Assembly: GCA_029855935.1 (NCBI GenBank)
Contig: JAGSHN010000025.1
Span: 62,001-126,000 of the forward strand
Origin: Candidatus Thorarchaeota archaeon
Lineage (GTDB): Archaea > Asgardarchaeota > Thorarchaeia > Thorarchaeales > Thorarchaeaceae
Direction: 5' to 3'
Length of the DNA: 64,000 nt
The position numbers and the translations under genes were made by a program. How positions within the stretch are numbered: position 1 is the first letter of the stretch; each line of letters begins with the position of its first letter. Positions 51,524-61,211 of this stretch are shown here, piece after piece. The notes below the pieces were generated by a model. It worked only from the letters and a program-made list of their open reading frames with translations, made no database searches and had not been told where the DNA came from.

Positions 51524-53506
51524 TCAGGAGGGCTGTGGCATTCTCTTGCGGAGCTCTGCTATCCGGTCCCTGAGTTCTGCAGCACGCTCGAACTCTAGGC
51601 GCTGAGCCGCCTCCTTCATCTCTGCCTCAAGGTCGACAATCAGTCCCTCAAGGTCGGCAAGCTCATCAAGGTCTGCAGCCTCGGTACGGGTCCCCTTCTT
51701 ACCGCGGCGTGCAATCCCCTGAGCAATGTCTCGAATAGACTTCGAGATGGACTGTGGTGTTATCCCGTGGCGCTTGTTGAACTCAATCTGGTACTTGCGT
51801 CGCCGGTTCACCTCGTCAATGGCGGATCTCATCGCCTCAGAGATGTGGTCAGCGTACAATATCACGCGACCGTTGACGTTGCGCGCCGCGCGGCCCATCG
51901 TCTGAATCAGTGCCCAGTCTGTCCTCAGAAAGCCCTCCTTGTCAGCATCAAGGATTGCCACAAGGCCAACCTCGGGGATGTCAAGACCCTCTCGGAGGAG
52001 ATTGATCCCCACAAGGACATCGAACTTGCCCTGGCGGAGCTCTCTCACAATCTCGATGCGCTCCACAGTGCCGATGTCCGAGTGGAGGTATCTCGCAAGG
52101 ACACCGTTCTCAAGCAGATAGTCTGCGAGCATCTCGGCCGATTTCTTGGTGAGCGTTGTGACAAGCACCCGGTCGCCGCGCTCCTTCGCCCGCCGTATCT
52201 CACCGAGAAGATGGTCGATCTGTCCCTCGGTGGGATGAACAAACACCTCGGGGTCCACGATTCCAGTAGGACGGACGAGCTGCTCCACAGTCTGTGCGCT
52301 CACCCGCCGCTCGTACGGACCCGGTGTTGCACTTGTGAATATCACGTGACGCATATACTCCTCGAACTCGTCAAACGTGAGGGGCCGATTGTCAAATGCG
52401 GAGGGGAGCCTGAAACCAAAGTCGATCAGGTTCTGCTTTCGCGAACGGTCGCCGTGGTGCATACCGCGTATCTGGGGAATGGTCATATGACTCTCATCGA
52501 TTATCATCAGAAAGTCCTCGGGGAAGTAGTCAAGCAATGTGTATGGCCTCTCCCCGGGCCTTCTGCCATCAAAGTAGCGCGAATAGTTCTCAATGCCGGT
52601 GCAGTGGCCTGTCTCACGGAGCATCTCAAGATCGTAGAGCGTCCGTCTCCTGAGACGGTCGGCCTCCAAGAGCTTCCCCTGACTCCGAAACCACTCGACG
52701 CGCTCCTCCATCTCCTGACGAATCTCGTCAAGGACGCCTAGAACCCTCTCGTGACGCGTCACGTGGTGCTTTGCCGGATGGATGACCACCCAGCTGTCGT
52801 CGCGAATCCGATGTGACGCAACGGCATCAATGAGAGAGATGCGGTCGACCCTGTCCTCATCAAGCTCTATTCTGACCTTGTTGCGCGAATACGCAGGATG
52901 AACCTCTATCACATCACCACGAACGCGGAATAGCCCAGGGCCTACCTCTATGTCATTTCGCTCGTACTGCATCGCAACAAGTCGTTCCAGAATCTCACGC
53001 CGCCGTATGGTCTGGCCGACCTCAAGATAGAGGGACATCTCCTCGTAGTCCGCGGGATTGCCGACACTGTATATGCACGAGACCGAGGCCACCACAATGA
53101 CATCGTCACGTGTGCGTAACGAACGCGTAGTGGAGTGGCGAAGACGCTCAATCTCCGTGTTGATGTCAGTCTCCTTCTCTATGTACATGTCCTTGGAGGG
53201 GACATACGCCTCCGGCTGATAGTAGTCATAGTAGGACACATAGTACTCAACGGCGTTCTCCGGAAAGAACTGACGATACTCTGAGGCAAGCTGGGCTGCG
53301 AGAGTCTTGTTGTGAGAGATCACCAGTGTGGGTCGACCGTAGTGGGCTATCACATTGGCCATTGTGAAGGTCTTCCCAGAACCAGTCACGCCGAGCAATG
53401 TCTGAAACCTGAGTCCTGAGTCTAGTCCCTCACACAGCTGGGCTATGGCCTGCGGTTGATCGCCTGTCGGTTCAAATGGTGCCTCAAGTCGGAACTGTGC
53501 CAACAC
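51524..53506 (-). CDS. uvrB: UvrABC excinuclease subunit B
   Basis: A 660-residue helicase-like protein that verifies damage and recruits UvrC. FEPTGDQPQAIAQL is the Q-like start, TLLGVTGSGKTFTMANVIAH Walker A, and the beta-hairpin that inserts into DNA is in YYVSYYDYYQPEAYVPSKDM. MIIDESHMTIPQIRGMHHGD is the DEAD-like motif, GINLLREGLDIPEVGLVAIL and QTMGRAARNVNGRVILYAD are motifs V and VI. The C-terminal UVR motif LEFERAAELRDRIAELRKRM binds UvrC or UvrA. Length is normal. It is the first gene of the uvrB-uvrA-uvrA-uvrC operon. Confidence 0.96.
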   Translation of the reverse strand: MLAQFRLEAPFEPTGDQPQAIAQLCEGLDSGLRFQTLLGVTGSGKTFTMANVIAHYGRPTLVISHNKTLAAQLASEYRQFFPENAVEYYVSYYDYYQPEAYVPSKDMYIEKETDINTEIERLRHSTTRSLRTRDDVIVVASVSCIYSVGNPADYEEMSLYLEVGQTIRRREILERLVAMQYERNDIEVGPGLFRVRGDVIEVHPAYSRNKVRIELDEDRVDRISLIDAVASHRIRDDSWVVIHPAKHHVTRHERVLGVLDEIRQEMEERVEWFRSQGKLLEADRLRRRTLYDLEMLRETGHCTGIENYSRYFDGRRPGERPYTLLDYFPEDFLMIIDESHMTIPQIRGMHHGDRSRKQNLIDFGFRLPSAFDNRPLTFDEFEEYMRHVIFTSATPGPYERRVSAQTVEQLVRPTGIVDPEVFVHPTEGQIDHLLGEIRRAKERGDRVLVTTLTKKSAEMLADYLLENGVLARYLHSDIGTVERIEIVRELRQGKFDVLVGINLLREGLDIPEVGLVAILDADKEGFLRTDWALIQTMGRAARNVNGRVILYADHISEAMRSAIDEVNRRRKYQIEFNKRHGITPQSISKSIRDIAQGIARRGKKGTRTEAADLDELADLEGLIVDLEAEMKEAAQRLEFERAAELRDRIAELRKRMPQPS

Positions 53507-53757
53507 TACGAGCCTCTGGCACAGGTCTTGTTGGGAGAGCTCCTAACCTTTTCGATGGCCGCATAGACAGCGGCACACAGAGAGATTTCCTCCATTGGAA
53601 GATACCAATCGACGGGCACGGCAGATATGCCTGATCGACGAAACTCACACTGAGAAGACCATAGTGACTCGAACGATTTTCGGAGATTATGGCTCGCCGA
53701 TTTTTATCTTGCCGAGAGAACAACAGCATCATCCTGTCTAACAGGAGAGGTGTCGTG

Positions 53758-54963
53758 ATGCGTAGAAGGAGAGTTATGGTCACACTGTTTGTTCTCGCGA
53801 CAATGCTGGCGCTGACCGTGTTCGTCCCGTCACCAGCGACCGCAACATCATCTGGCTCGGGTGGGACAAACAGCGTCAGTCACGTGGGACTCCTACCGGG
53901 AGACATCATCCTCGGAGAGAACCCGGGGACCAAAAGCAGCAAGCTCGTCCCTGGCAAATACAGCCACGCAATGATGTACTGCGGTGTAGTCCGATCAGGG
54001 GAGAAATACTGGGATCGGACAAATGGTCGCTGGCTGGCGGTGGGTGAGCCGTACATCATCCATTCGACTCCTGATGATGACGATTCGAAAGACGGCCTTG
54101 GATACGACTCGTGGTACACACGCGTTAACGGAGGATATGAGAACCTGCTCGTACTCCGAGTAATGAAGAGCGGCGGAGTACCACTGACAGACAGCGAGAG
54201 ATCTCAAGTTGTCAACTTTCTCCGCAGCAAGCTAAGTGGTGGCAAGGATGGCTACCCCGTCGGGCCCAAGTACGACTACAACTGGCTCAGGAAGGGCGTT
54301 AATCCGCCCTACTACTGCTCGGAGGCAGTCTGGGCGGCCTACAAGTCAGTTCTGGGTATCGACCTTGACGCCGATACATCACCATTCAATATCGGTGTGT
54401 CCCCTGATGACCTGTGGCACTCCCAATACACTTCAGTCATCGCCGGAGAAGACGGGTCATCTCGTTGGAGTGCCAGATATGGCGTCTGTAAGGTGTCAGT
54501 CTACGTGTACAAGATCCACTACAAGGAAGACAAGGATCCGTGGCTAAAGGGCGCAGGCGAAATGTACCTGAAGAGTTTCACGGGCGACAGCCAGTATCCC
54601 ACAGAGGAAGGGTATCCGGGGTGTGGCAAGATTGGCCGGACACCGGATGGCACATGGCCGAGGAATGGAGCTGGCGATCTCTACTGGAGAAAAGACTTCT
54701 ATTCATTCGTCAACTATTACAGATACCTGAAGATTCGCATTGAGGCGTGGGAAGACGACAGCACGGACGGTGATGACCAATTCGACCCCTACCAGATAGT
54801 CTGGTCACCAACCACGTGGCACTCAAAGATTGGTGCTGGCTATCAGTACTATCCAGCCTCAAAGAGCGATTGCATCTACTACATCTACATACGAATTACT
54901 TGGGCCTATGATCCAGTAGGTGGAGGAGGGGGCGGCGGAGGAGGCACGCCGGTCGTAAGATAG
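53758..54963 (+). CDS. Exported permuted papain-fold (YiiX/C92-like) protein
   Basis: A 401-residue secreted protein. The start at ATG 53758 follows AGGAGAGGTG and gives a basic MRRRRVMVTLFVLATMLALT signal peptide cut near ATA-TSS. Residues about 45-215 resemble the YaeF/YiiX or NlpC/P60 fold: GLLPGDIILGENPG, the catalytic His in KYSHAMMYCGVV and the catalytic Cys in PPYYCSEAVWAAYKSVLGID. A second, Tyr/Trp-rich domain (about 230-390) has no match, and a Gly-rich tail (GGGGGGGGG) ends the protein. It may cleave amide bonds in cell-surface polymers; this is an inference. Confidence 0.78.
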   Translation: MRRRRVMVTLFVLATMLALTVFVPSPATATSSGSGGTNSVSHVGLLPGDIILGENPGTKSSKLVPGKYSHAMMYCGVVRSGEKYWDRTNGRWLAVGEPYIIHSTPDDDDSKDGLGYDSWYTRVNGGYENLLVLRVMKSGGVPLTDSERSQVVNFLRSKLSGGKDGYPVGPKYDYNWLRKGVNPPYYCSEAVWAAYKSVLGIDLDADTSPFNIGVSPDDLWHSQYTSVIAGEDGSSRWSARYGVCKVSVYVYKIHYKEDKDPWLKGAGEMYLKSFTGDSQYPTEEGYPGCGKIGRTPDGTWPRNGAGDLYWRKDFYSFVNYYRYLKIRIEAWEDDSTDGDDQFDPYQIVWSPTTWHSKIGAGYQYYPASKSDCIYYIYIRITWAYDPVGGGGGGGGGTPVVR

Positions 54964-55167
54964 ATTCTACAAAATGGCACATACGGGGCGAGCCCGCTAA
55001 TTCGGCGTGGTCCGCCCGCCCATTCTTTTCTGTGAGATTCTCGTTCTGTTGGCTTGGCCATATTGTGAGAGCTATATTGAAGAACCGATGATCTTCTCGT
55101 GGGCGGCCAGTAGGGTTCTTATCATCACTGCAAATACGTCTTTGAGAGGACCCCGCATTCCAAGAAG

Positions 55168-57084
55168 GTGGCCAAGATCAGAATCGCATACGTCGAGACC
55201 CTCGGAAGGTCAAGACACTACGAAGTCCCGGACAATGCCGCCGTAGTCAGTCTGGCTGAGCGGCACATAGAGCAGGTCAACCTCACGCCACTGAGCAGTC
55301 TCACCAGTCTACGGAGCCTCAGTCTGTATAGGAACAGGATAGTTGCTCTGAACCTTGAGCCACTGGCCTCCTGCAAGAAACTTGTCCGACTAGATCTTGC
55401 CCAGAACCGCCTCAAGGCGCTCGACCTCTCACCCGTTGCTTCACTCCACAACCTACGGGAACTACGCATCGAGAGCAACCTCCTTGAGAGGATAGATCTG
55501 TCGCCTCTCGGCTCCTGTCAGAGATTGACAGTTCTCGACATCAGCACCAACAGACTGAGAGAGATTGATCTCTCTCCTCTGGCCAGGTGCACCAGCCTCC
55601 GGGAGATTCGTCTTGCGGGCAACAAGATCCAGCGCATTGACCTCTCACCTCTTGCGCGACTGGCTAATCTCAGAGTGATCGACCTCTCCGGGAACGAACT
55701 ACAACTCATCGAGCTGTCTCCACTCAGCGATTGCAGAGGACTACTCGAACTCGGTCTGTCAAAGAACAGGCTGCGCATGCTGGATCTCAGCCCTCTTGAC
55801 TTCCACGACAGAATCAGAGAGCTGGATGTGTCGGGCAACAGGCTGACTCGTCTGATCCTACCGTGCTCAAGCGGGCTCCGCATCCTCGTCGCAAGTGACT
55901 GTGGTCTGACGCGTATCGACCTCACTCCGCTGGGAGTCGGAAGAGGCCTTGAGACTCTCGACCTGAGCAAGAATCGTCTGTCGGAGATTGACTTGAGACC
56001 ACTGTCGAACTGTCCGAACTTCAGGTCATTGGTACTCTCCTCCAACATCCTGACCGAGGTGGACCTTAGACCCTTGAGCGACTGCCCGCAGACGAGCCTG
56101 GTGTCCCTCGACGGCAACTCGATTGAGAGGCTTGACCTCTCCCCATTGAGTGGACTCAAGAGGCTCAGGACACTCTCTCTTGATGGCAATGACCTGCCCG
56201 ACATAGATCTCAGCCCCCTTGCCAGTTGCACGGGTCTTCGTGTTCTGACTCTAGACAAGGTGGGTGCAAGGCAGCTGGATGTCCTGCCGTTGTTCTGCTG
56301 CAGAGACTTGGAAGACCTTGTTGTGGCGAGGAGAAGCAGGCTGAAGACTATATACACGCCTGTGTTCGTGGACTGGCCCGTAGGTCTGGCGCAGAAGAGG
56401 AAACGAATCGAGGTAGTAGAGAAACTGAGACTCAGGACGGGCGAGTGGTCCCGACTGGCCAGGCACGCCATCGCCTTCTGCAGGAACATCGGGGATGACG
56501 CTGAACGTCTCTCATTTCAGGCGACGCTTCTTCGGCTAACTGGCAATGGCGATCTCGTGGCGCTCGACATCAATCTCGTGCCTATCCTCTTGACGACGGA
56601 GGGGCTCAACTCGATGCAGGAGATCACGAACGCACTGCGCGAACATCTCTTGGTGGCTCTTCACGAGCAGGTCGAGAGGGGAGGACCTACCCACTTTGTG
56701 GCTGTGGAACGTCTTGAGGAGAGCCCCACAACAAGATCACTGGCTGAGAGCGTGAAACGCGCACGAGGGGAGGAGATGGAAACCGCCTACGTGTTGGCAA
56801 GGGATGATACTGTTGACTTGAGACCCCTGTGGCTCACCTACATCGGTTTCAGGAGGCTAAGAACTATGAATGTCGGTCTAGAGGTCGAAAAGGGTAGTCT
56901 CGGACCGATAGTCGAGGCCTTCCGCAAGATGGGCTATGACCTCAGAGTGCTTGACCGACCTGACCCGCAGGCCCTGCCAAGGATGTCTGCCGGAATGAGA
57001 CGATTCCTGATATGGGCTGTTGAACGTCAGACCGCTGATGAGGACGCAAACGGGCGCCCTACGAGGGATGAGGACACCCGCTGA
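55168..57084 (+). CDS. Leucine-rich repeat protein with unknown C-terminal domain
   Basis: A 638-residue soluble protein. Residues about 33-350 contain about thirteen leucine-rich repeats with a regular 24-residue period of the form IDLSPLARCTSLREIRLAGN followed by four residues; almost every unit keeps the DLSPL strand and N at the same place. One unit near residue 235 (LILPCSSGLRILVASDCGLT) is shortened. The last 240 residues form an alpha/beta domain without a recognised family (VALDINLVPILLTTEGLNSM; AYVLARDDTVDLRPLWLTYI). Large LRR proteins are a known trait of Asgard archaea. Start GTG 55168. It ends immediately next to the metG stop. Confidence 0.8.
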   Translation: MAKIRIAYVETLGRSRHYEVPDNAAVVSLAERHIEQVNLTPLSSLTSLRSLSLYRNRIVALNLEPLASCKKLVRLDLAQNRLKALDLSPVASLHNLRELRIESNLLERIDLSPLGSCQRLTVLDISTNRLREIDLSPLARCTSLREIRLAGNKIQRIDLSPLARLANLRVIDLSGNELQLIELSPLSDCRGLLELGLSKNRLRMLDLSPLDFHDRIRELDVSGNRLTRLILPCSSGLRILVASDCGLTRIDLTPLGVGRGLETLDLSKNRLSEIDLRPLSNCPNFRSLVLSSNILTEVDLRPLSDCPQTSLVSLDGNSIERLDLSPLSGLKRLRTLSLDGNDLPDIDLSPLASCTGLRVLTLDKVGARQLDVLPLFCCRDLEDLVVARRSRLKTIYTPVFVDWPVGLAQKRKRIEVVEKLRLRTGEWSRLARHAIAFCRNIGDDAERLSFQATLLRLTGNGDLVALDINLVPILLTTEGLNSMQEITNALREHLLVALHEQVERGGPTHFVAVERLEESPTTRSLAESVKRARGEEMETAYVLARDDTVDLRPLWLTYIGFRRLRTMNVGLEVEKGSLGPIVEAFRKMGYDLRVLDRPDPQALPRMSAGMRRFLIWAVERQTADEDANGRPTRDEDTR

Positions 57085-59148
57085 CTATGCGACCTTGCTG
57101 CCCGGAGGAACGCTCTCCACCGTGAGGGGTTTCCACTTCCCAGGCTGGTCTGCATATTCTATCGCAAGAATCATTCCCTGCGACTCAATGCCGGCCAACT
57201 TCTTCGGCTCGAGATTGACGAGAAACAGTGCTGTCAGACCCTCGAGTTCCTCAGGAGCATACTGGTCCGCCAGTCCTGTCACGATCGTCCGTTCCTCGTC
57301 CCCAATGTCAACTCTCATCTTGAGGAGCTTCTTCGTCTTCGGGACCCTCTCGCACTCAAGAATCTTGCCTGCACGAATGTCCATCCGCTTGAACTCGTCA
57401 AATGTCACGGTCTCCATCTGTGACTCACCACCTTCCTCTGTTGTGCCCTCCCCGCGCTCAGCCCGTCTGATACGGGTTTCGATTGTAGACTTGAGTTCGG
57501 CGAGTAGCCTGTCGTCTATCTTGGCTATGACAGGTACTGGGCGCCCCATCCTGTGTCCGATGGGCAGAGGCACGAGAGCCTCCTCAAGTAGAATGGAGTG
57601 TATCTCAGATGACTCGAATCCCAGCTGCTCCCAGATCTTTTCAGCCACGCCCGGCATCATGGGCTCAATGAGGATTGCCAAAGCCTTGACGATTGCAAGT
57701 GCGTCATACAGCACACGTCCGCACGCCGCCTTGTCCTCCTTCACCAGTACCCACGGTGTGTTGGACTGGAAGTACTCGTTGCCGAAGGAGGCCAGCTGCA
57801 TAATATCGTCGGCCACCTTCTTCAACTCGTACTCGTTCACCGCAGCCACGATGCTGTCTATTGTACTCCTGATCCTATCTAACACCTCTTCTGAGATCTC
57901 GCCCTCGGGAACGGCACCAAAGTGCTTGTGAGTGAAGTGAAGTGCCCGGTAGACAAAGTTGCCGAACACTCCCACAAGCTCAGTGTTGACCTTGTCGTGA
58001 AACGTGTCCCACGAGAAGTCGAGGTCACGCGTCTGACCTGTCGTCGCCACCATATAGTACCGGAGATAGTCAGGGTCAAGACCTTTTGACAGGTAGTCAT
58101 CATCTATCCAGACAACGTATCCTCGGCTGCGGCTGAAGTTGTGACCCTCAATCTTGACCATCCCGGATGCTACAATGGCATATGGAAGATTGTATCCACT
58201 ACCCTTCAGCATACTGGGCCAGAAGATGCAGTGATGATACACTATGTCCTGACCAATGTAATGCACGATCTTCCCATCGCCCGGGCGCCAGAACTTCTCC
58301 CACGCATCGGGTTGCTCGGTCTTCTTGGCCCACTCCTCGGTACTGGAGATGTAGTGAATTGGCGCGTCGACCCAGACATACAGCGTCAGACTCTCATCAC
58401 CAGGGAACTTGACCCCCCACTCCAGGTCACGCGTTATGCACCAGTCCTTCAGGCCATCGCGAATCCAACCCAGAGCATAGTTCTTCGCATTCTTTGTGCC
58501 ATCCACACTCTCAAGGTACTCCTTGAGAAAGTCCTCGAACGCGGTCAGCTTGAAGTAGTAGTGACGCCTCCTCACTGGTCGAGTTGGAGAACCGCAGATG
58601 GCACAGCGCGGATTCAGTATCTCGCCCGGTTCGAGGTATCTTCCGCATCCCTGGTCACACTCGTCTCCGCGGGCGTCCGCATGACAGTAGGGACATTCAC
58701 CTCGCACAAACCTGTCAGGGAGGGAACGTCCACAGTTGTCACAGTACGGCGTCTCAAGCTCCTTGGAATAGATGTAGCCGTTCTCCTGCAGAGCACGCAC
58801 TATCTCGTGCGTCCGATGATGGTTCTCGGGATCATCTGTGGTGCCATAGTTGTCGAAGATGATATTCAGTCTCGGAAAGATCTCGACATAGTGTTGATGG
58901 TAGCGTCTGAATAACTCCTCCGGTGTGACACCCTCGCGCTCGGCCGCCGTGACGATCGGGGTCCCGTGGGTGTCAGAACCACAGACGAAGACCACCTCCG
59001 TCTGCATCTTCCTGAGGAGCCTGACGAAGACATCGGCCGGGACATAGGTCCGGAGGTGGCCTATATGCATCGGCCCGCTGGCGTACGGTAGTCCGCAGGT
59101 CACGAGCACGGGTGATTTGGTTGGGTATGTCTTGCGTACATCGTTCAC
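57085..59148 (-). CDS. metG: Methionyl-tRNA synthetase with C-terminal tRNA-binding domain
   Basis: A 687-residue class I synthetase that charges tRNA-Met. HIGH is in YASGPMHIGHLRTYVPADVF, and the KMSKS loop appears as EGHNFSRSRGYVVW. Two zinc knuckles lie between them (CDNCGRSLPDRF...CPYCHADA; CDQGCGRY...CAICGSP). VDAPIHYISSTEEWAKK and the anticodon-binding helices follow. Residues after about 590 form an EMAPII/Trbp111-like OB fold (FKRMDIRAGKILECERVPKT). The frame is open to 59202, but only GTG and TTG codons are available; GTG 59148, ten bases after AGGAG, is preferred. Confidence 0.94.
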   Translation of the reverse strand: MNDVRKTYPTKSPVLVTCGLPYASGPMHIGHLRTYVPADVFVRLLRKMQTEVVFVCGSDTHGTPIVTAAEREGVTPEELFRRYHQHYVEIFPRLNIIFDNYGTTDDPENHHRTHEIVRALQENGYIYSKELETPYCDNCGRSLPDRFVRGECPYCHADARGDECDQGCGRYLEPGEILNPRCAICGSPTRPVRRRHYYFKLTAFEDFLKEYLESVDGTKNAKNYALGWIRDGLKDWCITRDLEWGVKFPGDESLTLYVWVDAPIHYISSTEEWAKKTEQPDAWEKFWRPGDGKIVHYIGQDIVYHHCIFWPSMLKGSGYNLPYAIVASGMVKIEGHNFSRSRGYVVWIDDDYLSKGLDPDYLRYYMVATTGQTRDLDFSWDTFHDKVNTELVGVFGNFVYRALHFTHKHFGAVPEGEISEEVLDRIRSTIDSIVAAVNEYELKKVADDIMQLASFGNEYFQSNTPWVLVKEDKAACGRVLYDALAIVKALAILIEPMMPGVAEKIWEQLGFESSEIHSILLEEALVPLPIGHRMGRPVPVIAKIDDRLLAELKSTIETRIRRAERGEGTTEEGGESQMETVTFDEFKRMDIRAGKILECERVPKTKKLLKMRVDIGDEERTIVTGLADQYAPEELEGLTALFLVNLEPKKLAGIESQGMILAIEYADQPGKWKPLTVESVPPGSKVA

Positions 59149-59565
59149 GTTCGTCACACTCCTCTGTCTGTGATGTTGGCGGAAGATGCTCTGTCTGAAC
59201 AATGAGACCCGGAGGCTGATTCGTCGAGACCGAGAAGAGTCAGTTCGACCGTCCGCAACAGGCCGGGCAGGACATCAAGAACGAATATGGTTCGGACTGG
59301 ATGGGCCAGGTCCGGAACCAACCTCAGATCCTGCTCGTCATACTCGGTCTCTCTTCTTCTCGGGTTGTCTTCTGTGAGCGCTTCTTCCCACCTTAGAATC
59401 GACGAAGCTGAGTGCGATGCGACCGGATATAACTGTAACGATGGACTGGCGTTGTTTCAGGCTTGCCGCCACTGGGAGAGAACGTGGCATAGAATGGACC
59501 ATCCAACGCTGAAGTCTTGATGCCACAGATGAGGCTCGCTAGGAGAGCACAGAACCCACATACGC
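59149..59565. other. 417-bp gap between metG and a membrane-protein gene
   Basis: Both flanking genes are on the minus strand. No coding frame seems real. It contains a strong hairpin at 59289-59319 and probably the metG promoter. Confidence 0.5.
59289..59319. repeat. Stable hairpin with two bulges
   Basis: GGTTCGGACTGG (59289-59300) can pair with CCAGGTCCGGAACC (59306-59319) over twelve base pairs, with two single-base bulges and a five-base loop. It lies upstream of metG and may be an RNA leader element, a terminator of the upstream transcript or an operator. Confidence 0.45.
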
Positions 59566-60003
59566 TCACACAGGTGGAAACATCAGGACGAGGAACATGG
59601 CAAGTATCCCAAGACCAAGGAACACGCTTGCCGCACGACTCGCCCAATATCTGCGTGCCACAATCTTTGCGTAGAAGTTCGATATGTCAGCCGGGACCTC
59701 AAGCGAACAGACAACAAGCATAGGCTGCAGTATCAGCAGACCAAAGCACAGACTGATCAGTAGAAGGATAGGGGGGACCAGAAAGACGGGCAACCAATAC
59801 CCGACCAGAGTATCAGCAACAGTATGTTTCAGCAACGCAACATAGATTGTGACCAGTCCAGCATCTGTCGGCACAATCACCCTAGAGAAGTCGGTAGCCC
59901 CCCTCAGACCAGACAGGATGAGGTCCGACCTTATCGACAGGAAGAACTCGTCCGTCTTCGACAGCTTCTCGCCAATCAGGGGTTCACGCTCTGCGGATGA
60001 CAT
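59566..60003 (-). CDS. Small membrane protein, three hydrophobic segments
   Basis: A 145-residue protein of unknown family. A charged N-terminus (MSSAEREPLIGEKLSKTDEF) is followed by hydrophobic segments at about 45-62, 70-95 and 122-142. ATG 60003 is preferred because GAGGGA lies eight bases before it. An in-frame start at 60024 would overlap the zinc-ribbon gene. It is the last gene of a minus-strand group including the zinc-ribbon proteins. Confidence 0.55.
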   Translation of the reverse strand: MSSAEREPLIGEKLSKTDEFFLSIRSDLILSGLRGATDFSRVIVPTDAGLVTIYVALLKHTVADTLVGYWLPVFLVPPILLLISLCFGLLILQPMLVVCSLEVPADISNFYAKIVARRYWASRAASVFLGLGILAMFLVLMFPPV

Positions 60004-60008
60004 ATTGT

Positions 60009-60275
60009 CTATCCCTCTTCGCAATCGATAAACTCAAGTCTTGCCTCTCTAGGATGTGTTGTGGAAAAACGTACGTACACTGTGAATTCTTTCCCGCAGT
60101 GGCAACATTCTGCAACTGCCTGTCGTTTCACCACCCTCTCCCGAGGACTACCTAATATCCGAACCGTCACGAAGCCCAATACATCTGTTCCCCTTATGTT
60201 CCATCTGCACCGGCAGGTTTCGTGGCAGTAGGGGCATATAACATCCCTTTCAACGTAGTCGGACAACCCGCTCAC
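60009..60275 (-). CDS. Small zinc-ribbon protein
   Basis: An 88-residue protein with a zinc ribbon: ICPYCHETCRCRWNIRG near the N-terminus and AECCHCGKEFTVYVRF about 40 residues later, two CxxC pairs separated by beta strands. The C-terminus is acidic. Zinc ribbons of this size may bind nucleic acid or act as a subunit of a larger complex. It lies five bases before the small membrane protein gene, so the two are co-transcribed. Confidence 0.65.
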   Translation of the reverse strand: MSGLSDYVERDVICPYCHETCRCRWNIRGTDVLGFVTVRILGSPRERVVKRQAVAECCHCGKEFTVYVRFSTTHPREARLEFIDCEEG

Positions 60276-60420
60276 ATCGCTGTTTCGTTGTTGCTGTTGT
60301 GTCCTGAGTCAGAATCATCCGGGTCCTATTTATGTACTGTGAGTGTACAGGCCCTATTCGCTCCCTCTGGTTCGGATTGGCTCTGTGGATGCTGGTCTGC
60401 AATATTGCGGACAGCCACAC

Positions 60421-61197
60421 TCAGAATTCGTCAAGCCGACCCATTACAATCCTCTTTGCCACATCACTCCGCCCACGCGCCCGCAGTATCATCAATACGG
60501 CACGGATGTCCTCGTATCTGATCTTGATGTTGTCACTCTGCTCTACGAGGGTGAGAGCATCACGGGCCAGCGTTCGCGACCTTATCTTGTCCTGAAAGAT
60601 GTCAGCGGCACGCATGAGGGCAGATATCTTCTGTCGGACGAACAGCACAGCTGCATCATTGTCGTCAACGGTGATTGCCTCCCGAAGGAACTTGTCAAGG
60701 GACCTGTGCGCACTACGATCCACATCGCCACGCACTCTGATGAAGTACTTGCAGTTGACGACATAGGCGTCCGCTGGAGCCTCGTGACACCCTCCAACGA
60801 TTAGGACATCCACTCCAAGTCTGACAGGTTCCACAAAGAGACGGCTCAGAGTGTTGTAGAGCGTGATGCTGACATCGATATCGTCACAGAGGACCAGTGT
60901 CCTGTGCTGAAGAACGCAGGCCAGCATATCAGTGAACAGGCCGCCGAAGACCTTCACGACACCACGGAGACTCATCCCCCGAGGCTCAGGTGTCCCAGTC
61001 AATCCGGCCTGATCGATATTCTGGACCCTGCGGACACTAAGGTCTGGCTCCACGAACACCAGGAGGGTGTGGGGACAGTCAGACCCGGGTCCTACAACCA
61101 CCTTTGTGAGTCCACGACTGTATTGGACATCAGAGACCTTGACCCTTCGTCTTTTCCTGCAGACAGGACACACAACGTCGACAGTAGTCGTAGCCAA
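60421..61197 (-). CDS. Zinc-ribbon alpha/beta protein of unknown family
   Basis: A 258-residue soluble protein. The first 50 residues form a zinc-binding unit with VDVVCPVCRKRRRVKVSDVQ and GPGSDCPHTLLVFVEPDLSV, that is CxxC and CPH. The middle (about 80-160) is alternating helix and strand (LQHRTLVLCDDIDVSITLYN; VDVLIVGGCHEAPADAYVVN), and the last 90 residues are helical. N-terminal units of this C-P-x-C ... C-P-H shape head many Asgard proteins. No family was recognised for the rest. It begins 14 bases after the membrane protein at 61212-61880, on the same strand. Confidence 0.6.
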   Translation of the reverse strand: MATTTVDVVCPVCRKRRRVKVSDVQYSRGLTKVVVGPGSDCPHTLLVFVEPDLSVRRVQNIDQAGLTGTPEPRGMSLRGVVKVFGGLFTDMLACVLQHRTLVLCDDIDVSITLYNTLSRLFVEPVRLGVDVLIVGGCHEAPADAYVVNCKYFIRVRGDVDRSAHRSLDKFLREAITVDDNDAAVLFVRQKISALMRAADIFQDKIRSRTLARDALTLVEQSDNIKIRYEDIRAVLMILRARGRSDVAKRIVMGRLDEF

Positions 61198-61211
61198 CCG
61201 TACCCCCTCAC

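Noticed and set aside
51767-52741. A 324-codon plus-strand frame
   Set aside because: Antisense to uvrB, with no recognisable domain.
55260-56220. Possible CRISPR-like or tandem DNA repeat
   Set aside because: The 72-base period reflects the 24-residue leucine-rich repeats; the DNA units are diverged and lack spacers.
55518-56489. A 323-codon minus-strand frame with repeated RSxRSL units
   Set aside because: It is the antisense of the leucine-rich repeats; its periodicity is inherited from them.
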